Below, one piece after another: positions 8,486 to 17,197 of a stretch of 64,000 nucleotides of DNA. Source of the stretch: Azospirillum sp. 47_25 (GTDB lineage: Bacteria; Pseudomonadota; Alphaproteobacteria; RF32; CAG-239); NCBI GenBank assembly GCA_001917125.1, contig MNTU01000017.1:1-64000 (forward strand). Direction: 5' to 3'. Below the pieces are notes generated by a model. It did no database searches and was not told the DNA's origin. It saw nothing but the letters and a program-made list of their open reading frames with translations. How positions within the stretch are numbered: position 1 is the stretch's first letter; each line of letters opens with the position of its first letter. The position numbers were made by a program, and so were the translations under genes.

Positions 8486-11400
8486 ATGGAGATGATGACT
8501 AACATATCTAAATTGACCAGACAAGCCGGATTGGCATTTGCCGCCGTTTTATGGCTGGGCTTGAATACGGCCGGCATCTCCTCCGCTCGGGCCGCAGACG
8601 TGTCTAATACCTGCGCCGTTCAATTTCATCCCTGTAAAATTGACGGTGCCGCAGCTTCAAGGAAGCTTTATCCCAACAGCCGAATTGAAGAAATGCAAAA
8701 AGGCTGTCTGAATACTGTTCCGGTTGAAACCAAAGGTTCTCTCAACTCCGTCGGACGAATTTCCGAAGAAGCCTGCCACCGTTCTACCAGTTGCAACAGT
8801 TCATACAGCACAAAAGTAAAATATCCCGACGGCAAATGTTATCGTGAACATCAGGGGATGGATGTCGCCGTACCGGAAGGGACTCCGGTTACCGCAGCGG
8901 CCAACGGAGTTATTTTATCAATCAGCTCCTGTTACGGCGGCGGCGGCAATACTGTTATTATGCAGCATGAAAAAGCCGGCGGCGGACAATATACAACAAC
9001 ATATATGCATCTGCAAAAATTTGCCGACAAAACAAAAAAAATTGCAGGAACCAAAGAAAAAATCGCCAAAGGAACGACCATCGGCTACGTCGGAACCACC
9101 GGTTGTTCGGACGGCACGACCAAACACGGCGCATATGGCGCTCACCTGCATATTGAACTGCGTGACGGCGGCACGGGAAAAGGTAAGATTTTGTCTCCCG
9201 CCTGCGCTTCGGCAGATGCTTTGTGCGACGGCAACGTTCCGGTTCCGGAAGCACCGGTTATCGAAAACGATCCGGATCCGCAAATGGTGACGGCGGAAAC
9301 CAGTTTAGGCAAATGCGGCAAACTGCTTCCGGCAGATAATCTGTCCGCTTTTCACCAACAGGGTGAATCCGGAGGCGATGCCGGCGCTTTCAACAAATGC
9401 TGGGCAGATGATAAAGGCGGCTGTTCTTATGGCGTTTCGCAAATGGTCTGCTACCGGGATTCCTCAAAATGGAATAATTCAACAATGGCCAGTTATTTGC
9501 AACATTTGCAGAAGAATGATCCCAGTAAATATAAGGCACTGGAAATAGGCGGCTCATTGCAAAGCACCATTAACGCCGCCTGCAATCCGCCGGCTACGCA
9601 ATTTTCGCAGAAATGGCAGGCCTTAGCCTCCCAAGACAGTTCTTTCGGAACTTCACAAAGAGAATATATTGAAAATCACTATTTAAGCGACGGCAAAAGT
9701 GTTTTGAAAAATGCCGGCATGGGAAGTTTGCTTAACCGCTCTCCCGAAATGGATATGATTATTTTAGCCGGTGCGGTTGCCGGTGCAGGCCCGATGAGAA
9801 ACAATTTTCAGGCGGTTCAAAGAGCAATTGCTCCCGAAACCTTTGAAACGGCTTCCGACGAAACGATTATTTCCGCTTATTATGCAAGCTATGCCGAGGT
9901 CATGTATTCGGGATATGCAGATAAAACCCCTTATGCCAAACGCGCGGCCAAAGATGAAAAATTAGCGCTCGAATCGTTAGCTATTCGAAAAGAAATGGAA
10001 AACGGCTCATCTTTGGAAGAAGCCTCACAAAAAGTTACCGGCAAACGCGCCTGTGAAGAAGACGAATATCCGTCGGCTTCCGTCCGGCTCGGGCAAGCGT
10101 CCCGCCCGGCTTATTTAAATGAATATACCGGCGCGGTATCTACCGAATCCGCAGATAAAGGCGATCGCGAATGTAATGTCGAAAGTTATCGCAGCAGTTT
10201 CAAGACATGTATTTTCTGTGATATTTTCGGTGTTTTGTTTAATACCGCCAGCTCGGTTGCGAAAAAATCATACAATGCACTGGCAAACGGCGTTATCATG
10301 CTGGTTTGCGTCGGCTTTGCTCTCTGGCTCGGCATTACGGTTATGCAGTTTATTTCCTCCATGGAGCAAAAGAATCCGAGTATTCTGGTTAAAACAATTT
10401 TGAACAAAGCGTTTCTGGTGCTGATTGTCGTCACGCTGCTGCGTCTCAATTCGGCAGACTTTTTCCGGCTGGCGATGGAACCGATATTCAATACCGGGTT
10501 TAAACTGGCGCAAATTGCGACTGAAGGTGCGAACGGCGAAACCTGCGACGGATCCACGTTTGATATTTTAACCGAAGAAAAAGGTGCAGGCCTTCCGGCC
10601 AGTATGGGTGTCAGCATTTTGTGCACAATTAAGACCATTCAGGATAAAATTCTTGATGTTATGGCTTTGGGCTCGACATCCATTTGCGTCGCTTTGTATG
10701 TCGAATCATGGCACGGCCTTGCCCTCTTCCCGCATCTGGGCTATCTGATTGTCGGTCTTGTGTTGTGGATTGCCGCAATTCTGCTGCTGATTATCTATCC
10801 GTTCCTGCTGATTGACTCGGTTTTGCAGCTGACGGTGGCGACGGCGCTGCTGCCGGCGGCAATCGGGGCTTACGCTTTCAAATCAACGCAAAAATATGTG
10901 GGCAAAGTGTGGGATACGTTCCTTAACTGTATGTTTAACTTTATTTTCCTGTCGCTGATTATCTTTATTCTGACCAACGGTCTGATGGATGTTTTATCAA
11001 AAGCAGGGGTTGAGAGCGGCGGAGCGATGTCTGATGTCGGAACCCGAAGCGGTTACAAGGTTATTCTGAGCAATCTGGCATGGTGGGGAACCACATTCCT
11101 GAAACTCGTTTTCTATATGATTCTCGGCTGGGCGGTTCTGGGTGAAGCCAATTCCTTTGCCGGAAGTTTCGCCAAGAGCATCGGCGTCAAAGACATCGGT
11201 TCGAAAGTCGGCGGTTTGGCCGCATCCACGGCAAACACCGCGGCAATCGGAGGGCTCAAAACAGCGGGCAAAGCAACCCGTAAAGTCGGCGGCATGGCTC
11301 TTGACCGCGGGCGGGAAGCTTATAACTCATATAAAGTAAACCGCCGAGCTAAAAAAATTGAAAACGATGACCGAACGGTAACCGATGCCGACGGCAACAA

Positions 11401-12205
11401 AACTTTGCAACACCGTACCTGGTACGGCCGCAAGGTTACCGATACGCTGCAAGTTGCTCCGGACGGCACCAGAACGGTTACACGGGCAAAACAGAGCCTG
11501 CGCGGCAATAAGGCAACCTCCGTTAACAATGACAAGTTCATTCAGAACAAGAAGACTTATGACAAAGACGGAAACCTTATTCGCGAGGAAACAAGAATGA
11601 ATACCGCTGCCGGGAAGACATTGCTGAACCGTGACGGCACCCGCAACGAAGTGGCCATTCATGCAATCCGCAGCGGCAGCGGTATGTCCAATGACGATGT
11701 CGATAAGGCGATTATGAACCAGATGATGCAGGAACGTATGGGCGGTGTTCCCGGGGCAGATATGAACCGCGAATTCAAAGACCGCGAAGTCAGCCGTACG
11801 CTGGATGACCAGGGACGCGAAGTCTTCAGGGTTAAGCAGACCAATGCCGACGGCTCGACCAGCATCTTTGAGATGACCAAGGGTGACAAGCGTGATATGC
11901 TGACTTACACCCACATCGGCAAAAACGGCAAAGCCGAAAGCTATGCGTCCGACGGCATCATCAACAAAAAATCAAATTACCGTCTGAACAAGGATGGCAC
12001 GGTTGATGCCAAGAGCGTTAAAAACAACTATGCCTTTGCCAAAAACTATAATTCGGCACACACCCGCTCAATGGACAGCAACGGCAAATTCAACCGGTCT
12101 GTTCCGGCAGACGAAATTATGATGAGCGAAGCGGATATGCAGCTTTTCAGAGAACAAGTCGCCACTTACGGAAAAGACCAGCCGATGGCCGAATTCGGAA
12201 AATAA
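8486..12205 (+). CDS. virB6: VirB6-like protein fused to M23 endopeptidase and lysozyme-like domains
   Basis: 1239 aa. Signal peptide (A-R-A near residue 36). An M23/LytM domain at about 118-235 has all zinc-site motifs: H122-x3-D126 and H220-L-H222. A lysozyme-like segment at about 285-400 begins with G-E294-S-G-G-D and continues to CSYGVSQMV, the pattern of alphaproteobacterial lysozyme/VgrG-related hydrolases. C575-I-F-C578 precedes the VirB6 core (about 595-900), which has FLLIDSVLQL and the LP-x4-AYAFKST variant of the shared signature. The last 300 residues are cytoplasmic or repeat-like, rich in D-G turns. The enzyme domains would be periplasmic and could cut peptidoglycan for channel assembly, replacing VirB1. 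Catalytic residues look intact; activity is inferred. Confidence 0.85.
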   Translation: MEMMTNISKLTRQAGLAFAAVLWLGLNTAGISSARAADVSNTCAVQFHPCKIDGAAASRKLYPNSRIEEMQKGCLNTVPVETKGSLNSVGRISEEACHRSTSCNSSYSTKVKYPDGKCYREHQGMDVAVPEGTPVTAAANGVILSISSCYGGGGNTVIMQHEKAGGGQYTTTYMHLQKFADKTKKIAGTKEKIAKGTTIGYVGTTGCSDGTTKHGAYGAHLHIELRDGGTGKGKILSPACASADALCDGNVPVPEAPVIENDPDPQMVTAETSLGKCGKLLPADNLSAFHQQGESGGDAGAFNKCWADDKGGCSYGVSQMVCYRDSSKWNNSTMASYLQHLQKNDPSKYKALEIGGSLQSTINAACNPPATQFSQKWQALASQDSSFGTSQREYIENHYLSDGKSVLKNAGMGSLLNRSPEMDMIILAGAVAGAGPMRNNFQAVQRAIAPETFETASDETIISAYYASYAEVMYSGYADKTPYAKRAAKDEKLALESLAIRKEMENGSSLEEASQKVTGKRACEEDEYPSASVRLGQASRPAYLNEYTGAVSTESADKGDRECNVESYRSSFKTCIFCDIFGVLFNTASSVAKKSYNALANGVIMLVCVGFALWLGITVMQFISSMEQKNPSILVKTILNKAFLVLIVVTLLRLNSADFFRLAMEPIFNTGFKLAQIATEGANGETCDGSTFDILTEEKGAGLPASMGVSILCTIKTIQDKILDVMALGSTSICVALYVESWHGLALFPHLGYLIVGLVLWIAAILLLIIYPFLLIDSVLQLTVATALLPAAIGAYAFKSTQKYVGKVWDTFLNCMFNFIFLSLIIFILTNGLMDVLSKAGVESGGAMSDVGTRSGYKVILSNLAWWGTTFLKLVFYMILGWAVLGEANSFAGSFAKSIGVKDIGSKVGGLAASTANTAAIGGLKTAGKATRKVGGMALDRGREAYNSYKVNRRAKKIENDDRTVTDADGNKTLQHRTWYGRKVTDTLQVAPDGTRTVTRAKQSLRGNKATSVNNDKFIQNKKTYDKDGNLIREETRMNTAAGKTLLNRDGTRNEVAIHAIRSGSGMSNDDVDKAIMNQMMQERMGGVPGADMNREFKDREVSRTLDDQGREVFRVKQTNADGSTSIFEMTKGDKRDMLTYTHIGKNGKAESYASDGIINKKSNYRLNKDGTVDAKSVKNNYAFAKNYNSAHTRSMDSNGKFNRSVPADEIMMSEADMQLFREQVATYGKDQPMAEFGK

Positions 12206-12224
12206 GGCGGCAGCCGTCTTGATT

Positions 12225-12250
12225 AAAGCCGGGAAGAAATTCCCGGCTTT
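12225..12250 (+). terminator. Hairpin after the VirB6 cluster
   Basis: An 11-bp perfect stem (AAAGCCGGGAA / TTCCCGGCTTT) with a GAAA loop lies 20 bp after the stop codon of the fused VirB6 gene. It has no clean T-run, so it may be a weak terminator or an RNA-stabilising hairpin. Confidence 0.6.
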
Positions 12251-12371
12251 ACAGTTATATTTGTACACAAATTGTCTTTTTTTGTACTATTTTCTTGATT
12301 AATATAACGCTTATATTTATGATACAAACAAATTATGAAGTTGTGTTTATTACAATAAAAGGTGGACTCAA

Positions 12372-13343
12372 ATGGAAGAAATTATTTTCCCGAACCAAAT
12401 CAGAATGTACAGAAGACTTCGCGGACGCTCGATGCAGGAACTTGCCGATCATTTGTCCGTCAGTCTTTCTGCAATCTCTAAAATTGAAAAGGGTTACCGC
12501 CGCGTGGACCAGGAGCAGCTGGTTCGTGTTGCCGAATTTCTGGACTGCCCGCTGCAGGATTTATTTGTTAATGAACAGAATTCCCAGCAGGAAGTCGTCC
12601 AATCCTGGAGGCGCGAACAGGAGAGAAGAAACAAAATCAACGAAAAAAGCGGTTTGAAAACTTTGGGTGCCGGTTTGCGTCAGATCCGCAACGAAAAGAA
12701 CCTGACGCTGATTGAAGTTGCCGAAAGCGCCGATATGACCCTTTCAGTTTACCACCGTATTGAAATGGGCCAGCGTGAAGTTTCCGACAAAGAATTTAAA
12801 AATATTGCCAAGGCCATCAATATGGCTCCGGAAGAGTTGAAAGAGCAGATTAAAGCTCTGGAAGACAAAGGCATGCTGGAAGAGATTATTCAGCGCAACG
12901 ATGCCAAATACAAACTGTTGTCCACCCCGCGCGGAGCAATTTCCGCTTTCGGAAATTCCAATCAGGACGGCGTTAAAATTTCAGTTTACGGCGTGGCCGG
13001 AAAAGACGGCGACGTTATCATTGAATTCAGTCAGGAGACCAAAAAAGTTCAGCGTCCGCCGCAGTTATACAACAAAAAAGACGCTTATGCCGTTAATCTT
13101 TGCACCCGCCGCCTCGGAAGCCTGTTGCCGACACGTTCAATTTTGTTTGTCGATCCGCAGGATGTTGTCAGCGTCGGAGACATTGCCGTTTATTACAGCA
13201 ATGAAAAAGAAGCCAAAATCGTCAGTATCCGCGAAGATGAAAACGGACAGCTTTACGGCTTGAGATGGAATCCGGACGAACGGATTGAAATCAGCAACGA
13301 CGATTTGAACAGCCTTCATAAAGTGGTTGCAATCTACCTTTAA
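12372..13343 (+). CDS. Two-HTH regulator with degenerate S24 repressor domain
   Basis: 323 aa, soluble. There are two XRE/Cro-type helix-turn-helix domains: residues about 8-58 (MQELADHLSVSLSAISKIE) and about 98-150 (LIEVAESADMTLSVYHRIE). A C-terminal domain (about 205-323) follows the LexA/CI S24 pattern: AYAV, then ILFVDP, then VGD-x-AVYY and KIVSI. In that fold the active Ser lies in a G-D-S-M motif; here the aligned positions are T-R-R-L, so self-cleavage is unlikely. It sits between the VirB6 cluster and the next plus-strand operon, with its own 5' gap and terminator, so it may regulate the locus. The AT-rich upstream region holds two TTTGTAC boxes (about 12260-12287) that could be operator half-sites. 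Confidence 0.85.
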   Translation: MEEIIFPNQIRMYRRLRGRSMQELADHLSVSLSAISKIEKGYRRVDQEQLVRVAEFLDCPLQDLFVNEQNSQQEVVQSWRREQERRNKINEKSGLKTLGAGLRQIRNEKNLTLIEVAESADMTLSVYHRIEMGQREVSDKEFKNIAKAINMAPEELKEQIKALEDKGMLEEIIQRNDAKYKLLSTPRGAISAFGNSNQDGVKISVYGVAGKDGDVIIEFSQETKKVQRPPQLYNKKDAYAVNLCTRRLGSLLPTRSILFVDPQDVVSVGDIAVYYSNEKEAKIVSIREDENGQLYGLRWNPDERIEISNDDLNSLHKVVAIYL

Positions 13344-13344
13344 G

Positions 13345-13374
13345 AAAAAACTCCGCTGCGGCGGAGTTTTTTTT
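13345..13374 (+). terminator. Rho-independent terminator after the regulator
   Basis: The stem CTCCGC/GCGGAG with a TGCG loop is followed by eight T residues, starting a few bases after the stop codon of the two-HTH regulator. The regulator is therefore probably a separate transcript from the genes after it. Confidence 0.9.
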
Positions 13375-13485
13375 GATTTCTGCCGTTTCCGCCCCGTTTT
13401 ATTAACCTGAAATTTACAACATCAGAAGTAAAATCGGTAATATGGATAGATTTTAAACTGATGAGAGACAGATTCGGGTAAAAAA

Positions 13486-16389
13486 TTGATAGAAACGGCC
13501 GGAAAAACAAAAAAGAACTACAATAAAATCGGGACAGAGGATGACCCGGTTATTATTGCGCAGCGCTTTTTAAACATCTTCCGGCAGCTGCATATTTTTA
13601 CCGACGAAAGAAAACAAGCCTTCAACCAAATGATATTGGAACAGCCAGCAGAAATCCGCGGCATGTTCAGTTCGCTGCCGGGCGGAGCCGTTTTGCAGCA
13701 GTATGTTGACGAGCTGGAAGAAAAAAACGGTTTGGTTCGCAGTACGCCCGATGCAGCACCGCAGGCTGATTATGAAGAAGAGACCCGGGCCAAAATTCTG
13801 GCAACGGCTTTGGCTGAAGCAAATAACCAGCATCACACTCCCTCTGCGGATACTCAGGCCGAAACGGCACAGATTGCGGCTCAGGCAGCCGCAGAAGCCG
13901 CGGCCCGGGCTGCGGCAGAAGCTCAGGCCAAGATAGCCGTTCAGGCTGCACAGGCAGCGAAAGAAGCGGCTGCCGCCGCTCAGGCACAGATACAAGCCCA
14001 GGCGCAGGCTTTGGCTCAGGCACAGGCGCAACTACAAGCCCAACAACAGGCACAGCAAACCGGACAGGCCTCTCCGGCCAAAACCGTTTTCCAGCCGATA
14101 AGTTCGACGTTTACGGCTGATGCGTCCTTTGCCAAAGAAATCGCCTCGGCGCTCAAAGAAGCTATTGCCGCCAACGACGATATTCGTAAAAAAGATTCCG
14201 AAGCGGTTACACAGGCTATTGTTTCGTCGCAAAACAAACTGGCAGAGATCATGGCTCAGAACAACAAGGCCAATATCGAGGCTCAAAACCGGCTGGCGCA
14301 AATGCTGGTTCAGAACAACACGGCTGCCAATGCTTCAAGTTCAAACAACAATGCCAACAATATTCAGATAAACACCGCAGCAACCTTTCCGCCGGTGGAT
14401 GAGATGCTGAACGGCATTGTCAAAATTCAGTCGGAACTGTTCAGAGAAATGGCTAAAACCCAGACCAGCGAGTTGTCATCTATCATTACGCTGGCTCTGA
14501 AAGAAAGCCAGCAGCTTTCGACACAGTCGATTATTACAGCCATCAAAGAAATGCAGAAAGAAAACCTGAAATTTCTGCAGGCTCATCCCGTTGTCTATAC
14601 GGCTCCGGCGGCGCAGGCTGTGCCGGAAGATTACCATGTTTCGCCGGTTCCCCGGGCTGAGCCGCTGCGGCCCTTGCCTGACGAAGAAATAAACGCAGCG
14701 CCGGCTGCTCCGGTTATTCAGACCACCGATATCAGCAGAGAAATTTTCGGCGACGATACCGAAGACAACGATGATACTGAAATTATTGCCGGCGGTGAAG
14801 AAATTGCCGTACAAAAAAAGAAAAAAAAGAAGAAGAAAAAAAAGAAAAACAGTGAAGGTTTGTCTCTGGACAGTCTGGCCTCTTCCCTGTTTGATAAGGT
14901 CAGCACACTGACAGACAAAGTCAGTAATCTGAGCGGTAAAAAGAATCAAAAAGAAGAAGATCCCGCAGAAAAAGCAGCAAATGATTTTTCTTTCCCTGAG
15001 AAGCAAGAGGCATCAAACGGCGGTCTGGATTTCTCACTGTTTGACAATGATGTACCGTCTGCCGCGGCCGAACCGGAAAAAACCGCAGAACTCTCTCCGG
15101 CTTCCGAAGATACTGCCGCCGATGAAGACCAATGGGAGTATGTCGAAGTTCCGGCAGAAGAAATTTTGTCCCAACTTCAGCCGGAGCAAACCGCTCAAAC
15201 GGAAGAACCGGTCTCTGAGGAACAGTCTTCCGCGGTTCTTGCGGACAATGACGACTGGGGATATCATACGACAACGGAAGAATTTCCGGCAGAAAATATT
15301 CCTGCCGAACCGGTAGATTTACCGAGTGAGGAAATTGCCACCGACTGGGGTATTGAGTCCGATACCTCTTCGGCGGAAACGGAAGATATTAGCAAGCCGA
15401 TACAAAATTCTCCGCTTAGCGAAGACACAGTTTCTCCTGAGGAAACCACGACCGAGCCGGATACCGCCGTAACCGACGAAGCTCCGGCAGAAATTGCCGA
15501 CGAAGGCTGGGAATATGCTGCGGTTCCCGAAGAAGAAACCGCGGCCGAGCCGGATACTGCCGCAACCGACGAAGCTTCGGCAGAAAATACCGACGAGGGT
15601 TGGGAATATGTTGCGGTTCCCGAAGAAGAAAGCGTTGCCGAAAGTGCTGATGGAAATACGGCGGAAGGCGACTGGGAATGGGAGTATGAAGAAGTTTCCG
15701 AAGATGACGGCAACACAGCCGAAACGGCACAACCGGCGAACAGCTCCGCAGCAGTTCCGACAGGCCCGGACACTGAAAGCAATGAGGCCCAGGATTGGGA
15801 ATGGGACTATGAAGAAGTTTCCGAAGACGAAGGAACTTCTGCCGCAGATGCCGGTTCTGCCATTCAAACCCAAAGTGAGGATGAAGGCTGGGAATATGTC
15901 GAAATTCCCGAAGACGAGGCCGGCGCCGACGAAGACTGGGAGTATGTCGAGGTTCCGGAAGAAGAAGCCGAGGCCGGAAACGGCGACGGTGAGTGGGAAT
16001 ATGTTGAAATTCCCGAGGGTGAAGAAACATATCAGGCCGAAAGCGGCGAAGGAAGCGACTGGGAATGGGAATATGAAGAAGTTCCCGAAGATGACGGCAG
16101 CACAGCCGAATTCCCGCAGCAAACAGAAAGTGCGGAAACAACTCCGACAGATGATCCCTATCGCCCCGAAACAGCTTTGCAAACACCGGCGGAAACCGAA
16201 ACGACCTCACTAAGCTCGATGTACAGCGGGGAAGTTTATTTTCAGGATAATGTTTATGACAATCTTGAAACCGCCAAGGAGGAAGAAACATTTAAAATTC
16301 CCGAAGACATCGGCGACGGGCCCGGTTTGGCCGATTTAGAGACCGGAGAAGCCCCAAATGAACCTTATAAGCCGCAGGGAACCATATAA
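13486..16389 (+). CDS. Large Ala/Gln-rich and acidic WEY-repeat protein
   Basis: 967 aa of no family I recognise, with no signal peptide or TM. The start is TTG at 13486; no ATG in frame is close by. Residues about 1-100 are ordinary helical sequence, about 110-200 an Ala/Gln-rich coiled-coil region, about 210-370 helical with heptads and Asn runs. Around 445 there is a run of 11 Lys codons, mostly AAA. From about 540 to 890 is a strongly acidic region with roughly ten degenerate copies of a D-x-W-E-Y-V-E-V-P-E-E motif. It heads a plus-strand unit ending next to virB11. A cytoplasmic scaffold or a secreted substrate are both possible; neither is shown by sequence. Confidence 0.7.
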   Translation: MIETAGKTKKNYNKIGTEDDPVIIAQRFLNIFRQLHIFTDERKQAFNQMILEQPAEIRGMFSSLPGGAVLQQYVDELEEKNGLVRSTPDAAPQADYEEETRAKILATALAEANNQHHTPSADTQAETAQIAAQAAAEAAARAAAEAQAKIAVQAAQAAKEAAAAAQAQIQAQAQALAQAQAQLQAQQQAQQTGQASPAKTVFQPISSTFTADASFAKEIASALKEAIAANDDIRKKDSEAVTQAIVSSQNKLAEIMAQNNKANIEAQNRLAQMLVQNNTAANASSSNNNANNIQINTAATFPPVDEMLNGIVKIQSELFREMAKTQTSELSSIITLALKESQQLSTQSIITAIKEMQKENLKFLQAHPVVYTAPAAQAVPEDYHVSPVPRAEPLRPLPDEEINAAPAAPVIQTTDISREIFGDDTEDNDDTEIIAGGEEIAVQKKKKKKKKKKKNSEGLSLDSLASSLFDKVSTLTDKVSNLSGKKNQKEEDPAEKAANDFSFPEKQEASNGGLDFSLFDNDVPSAAAEPEKTAELSPASEDTAADEDQWEYVEVPAEEILSQLQPEQTAQTEEPVSEEQSSAVLADNDDWGYHTTTEEFPAENIPAEPVDLPSEEIATDWGIESDTSSAETEDISKPIQNSPLSEDTVSPEETTTEPDTAVTDEAPAEIADEGWEYAAVPEEETAAEPDTAATDEASAENTDEGWEYVAVPEEESVAESADGNTAEGDWEWEYEEVSEDDGNTAETAQPANSSAAVPTGPDTESNEAQDWEWDYEEVSEDEGTSAADAGSAIQTQSEDEGWEYVEIPEDEAGADEDWEYVEVPEEEAEAGNGDGEWEYVEIPEGEETYQAESGEGSDWEWEYEEVPEDDGSTAEFPQQTESAETTPTDDPYRPETALQTPAETETTSLSSMYSGEVYFQDNVYDNLETAKEEETFKIPEDIGDGPGLADLETGEAPNEPYKPQGTI

Positions 16390-16465
16390 TTGGGTAAAGC
16401 TGTGAGAAAACAATTTACAAACCCCGGCGGCTAAATTAAATTGAAAAGACAGTTAAGGAGCTGAT

Positions 16466-17197
16466 ATGGAACCAAATAATTTGACGGAACAAAATCCGGT
16501 TAATCCGCAGGCTCCGGCTCAACAGCAGCCGGCGCAACCGAAACCGCAGGCCAATCCGGCCGCGGCGATGCCGAATGCGGCTCCGCAACCGGCGGCTGCC
16601 CGGCCTCAAACGGTACAACAGCCTCATCTTGGCATATCCCAGCCGCAGGCTCAGGGCGGAGCCAGCAAGGAAAGCCTCTGGTATCTGGACAATTATATTC
16701 TGCTCAAAGACTATTATGACCGGACAATTTCCCGGATTGCGGCGCGTTGCGTGCGAATGGGCAATATTGCCATGGAAGAATATCCTTTTTACGGATATAT
16801 TTTGGATGTTTTGGAGGAAATCAGCGATACCGGCGATTATATTCTGCAACATAAGGAACTATATCCTTACGTGGAAAAGAAAATTGCCGGCGGCCTGAAC
16901 GAATTGAAAAAGACGCTGAGCGAATATCAGGAAGAACTGCGCAACAATTCGTCTCCGGAGATGATTAAAGAAGACGCTTCGGAAATTGAAAAGATGAAAG
17001 AGGCTTTGGGTGCAGTAACCACCGTGGCTGACGACCCGACTCTCGGCGCGGGAATGAACATGGATCAGCTGATGGACAAACTTATGGCTCTGGACCAGGC
17101 CAACAAAGAACTGAAAAAAGTAATTAAAATAAAGAAACCGGTTAATCCGGAGGGCGGCCAGGCAGTTCCGCCCAAAAACGAAGGTACGGAAGAATAA
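16466..17197 (+). CDS. Uncharacterised soluble protein with Pro/Gln-rich N-terminus
   Basis: 243 aa, unrecognised. Residues 1-60 are Pro/Ala/Gln-rich and probably disordered. Residues about 68-150 are helical (YLDNYILLKDYYDRTI onward), with further helical and coiled-coil character to about 225 and a polar tail. There is no signal peptide or TM, so it is probably cytoplasmic. AAGGAG precedes the ATG. Its stop codon overlaps the start of the next gene by one base (TAATG), which suggests translational coupling to the secretin-like lipoprotein. A cytoplasmic partner of the pilus or secretion ATPases would fit the setting but is only inference. Confidence 0.7.
   Translation: MEPNNLTEQNPVNPQAPAQQQPAQPKPQANPAAAMPNAAPQPAAARPQTVQQPHLGISQPQAQGGASKESLWYLDNYILLKDYYDRTISRIAARCVRMGNIAMEEYPFYGYILDVLEEISDTGDYILQHKELYPYVEKKIAGGLNELKKTLSEYQEELRNNSSPEMIKEDASEIEKMKEALGAVTTVADDPTLGAGMNMDQLMDKLMALDQANKELKKVIKIKKPVNPEGGQAVPPKNEGTEE

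Noticed and set aside
12255..12300. Defined operator for the two-HTH regulator
   Set aside because: The TTTGTAC boxes are suggestive, but only two imperfect copies in AT-rich DNA; kept as a hint only.
15319..16291. Long minus-strand frames opposite the WEY-repeat gene
   Set aside because: Caused by the biased codons of the acidic repeats; composition is unnatural (Arg/Phe-rich) and no start site is seen.
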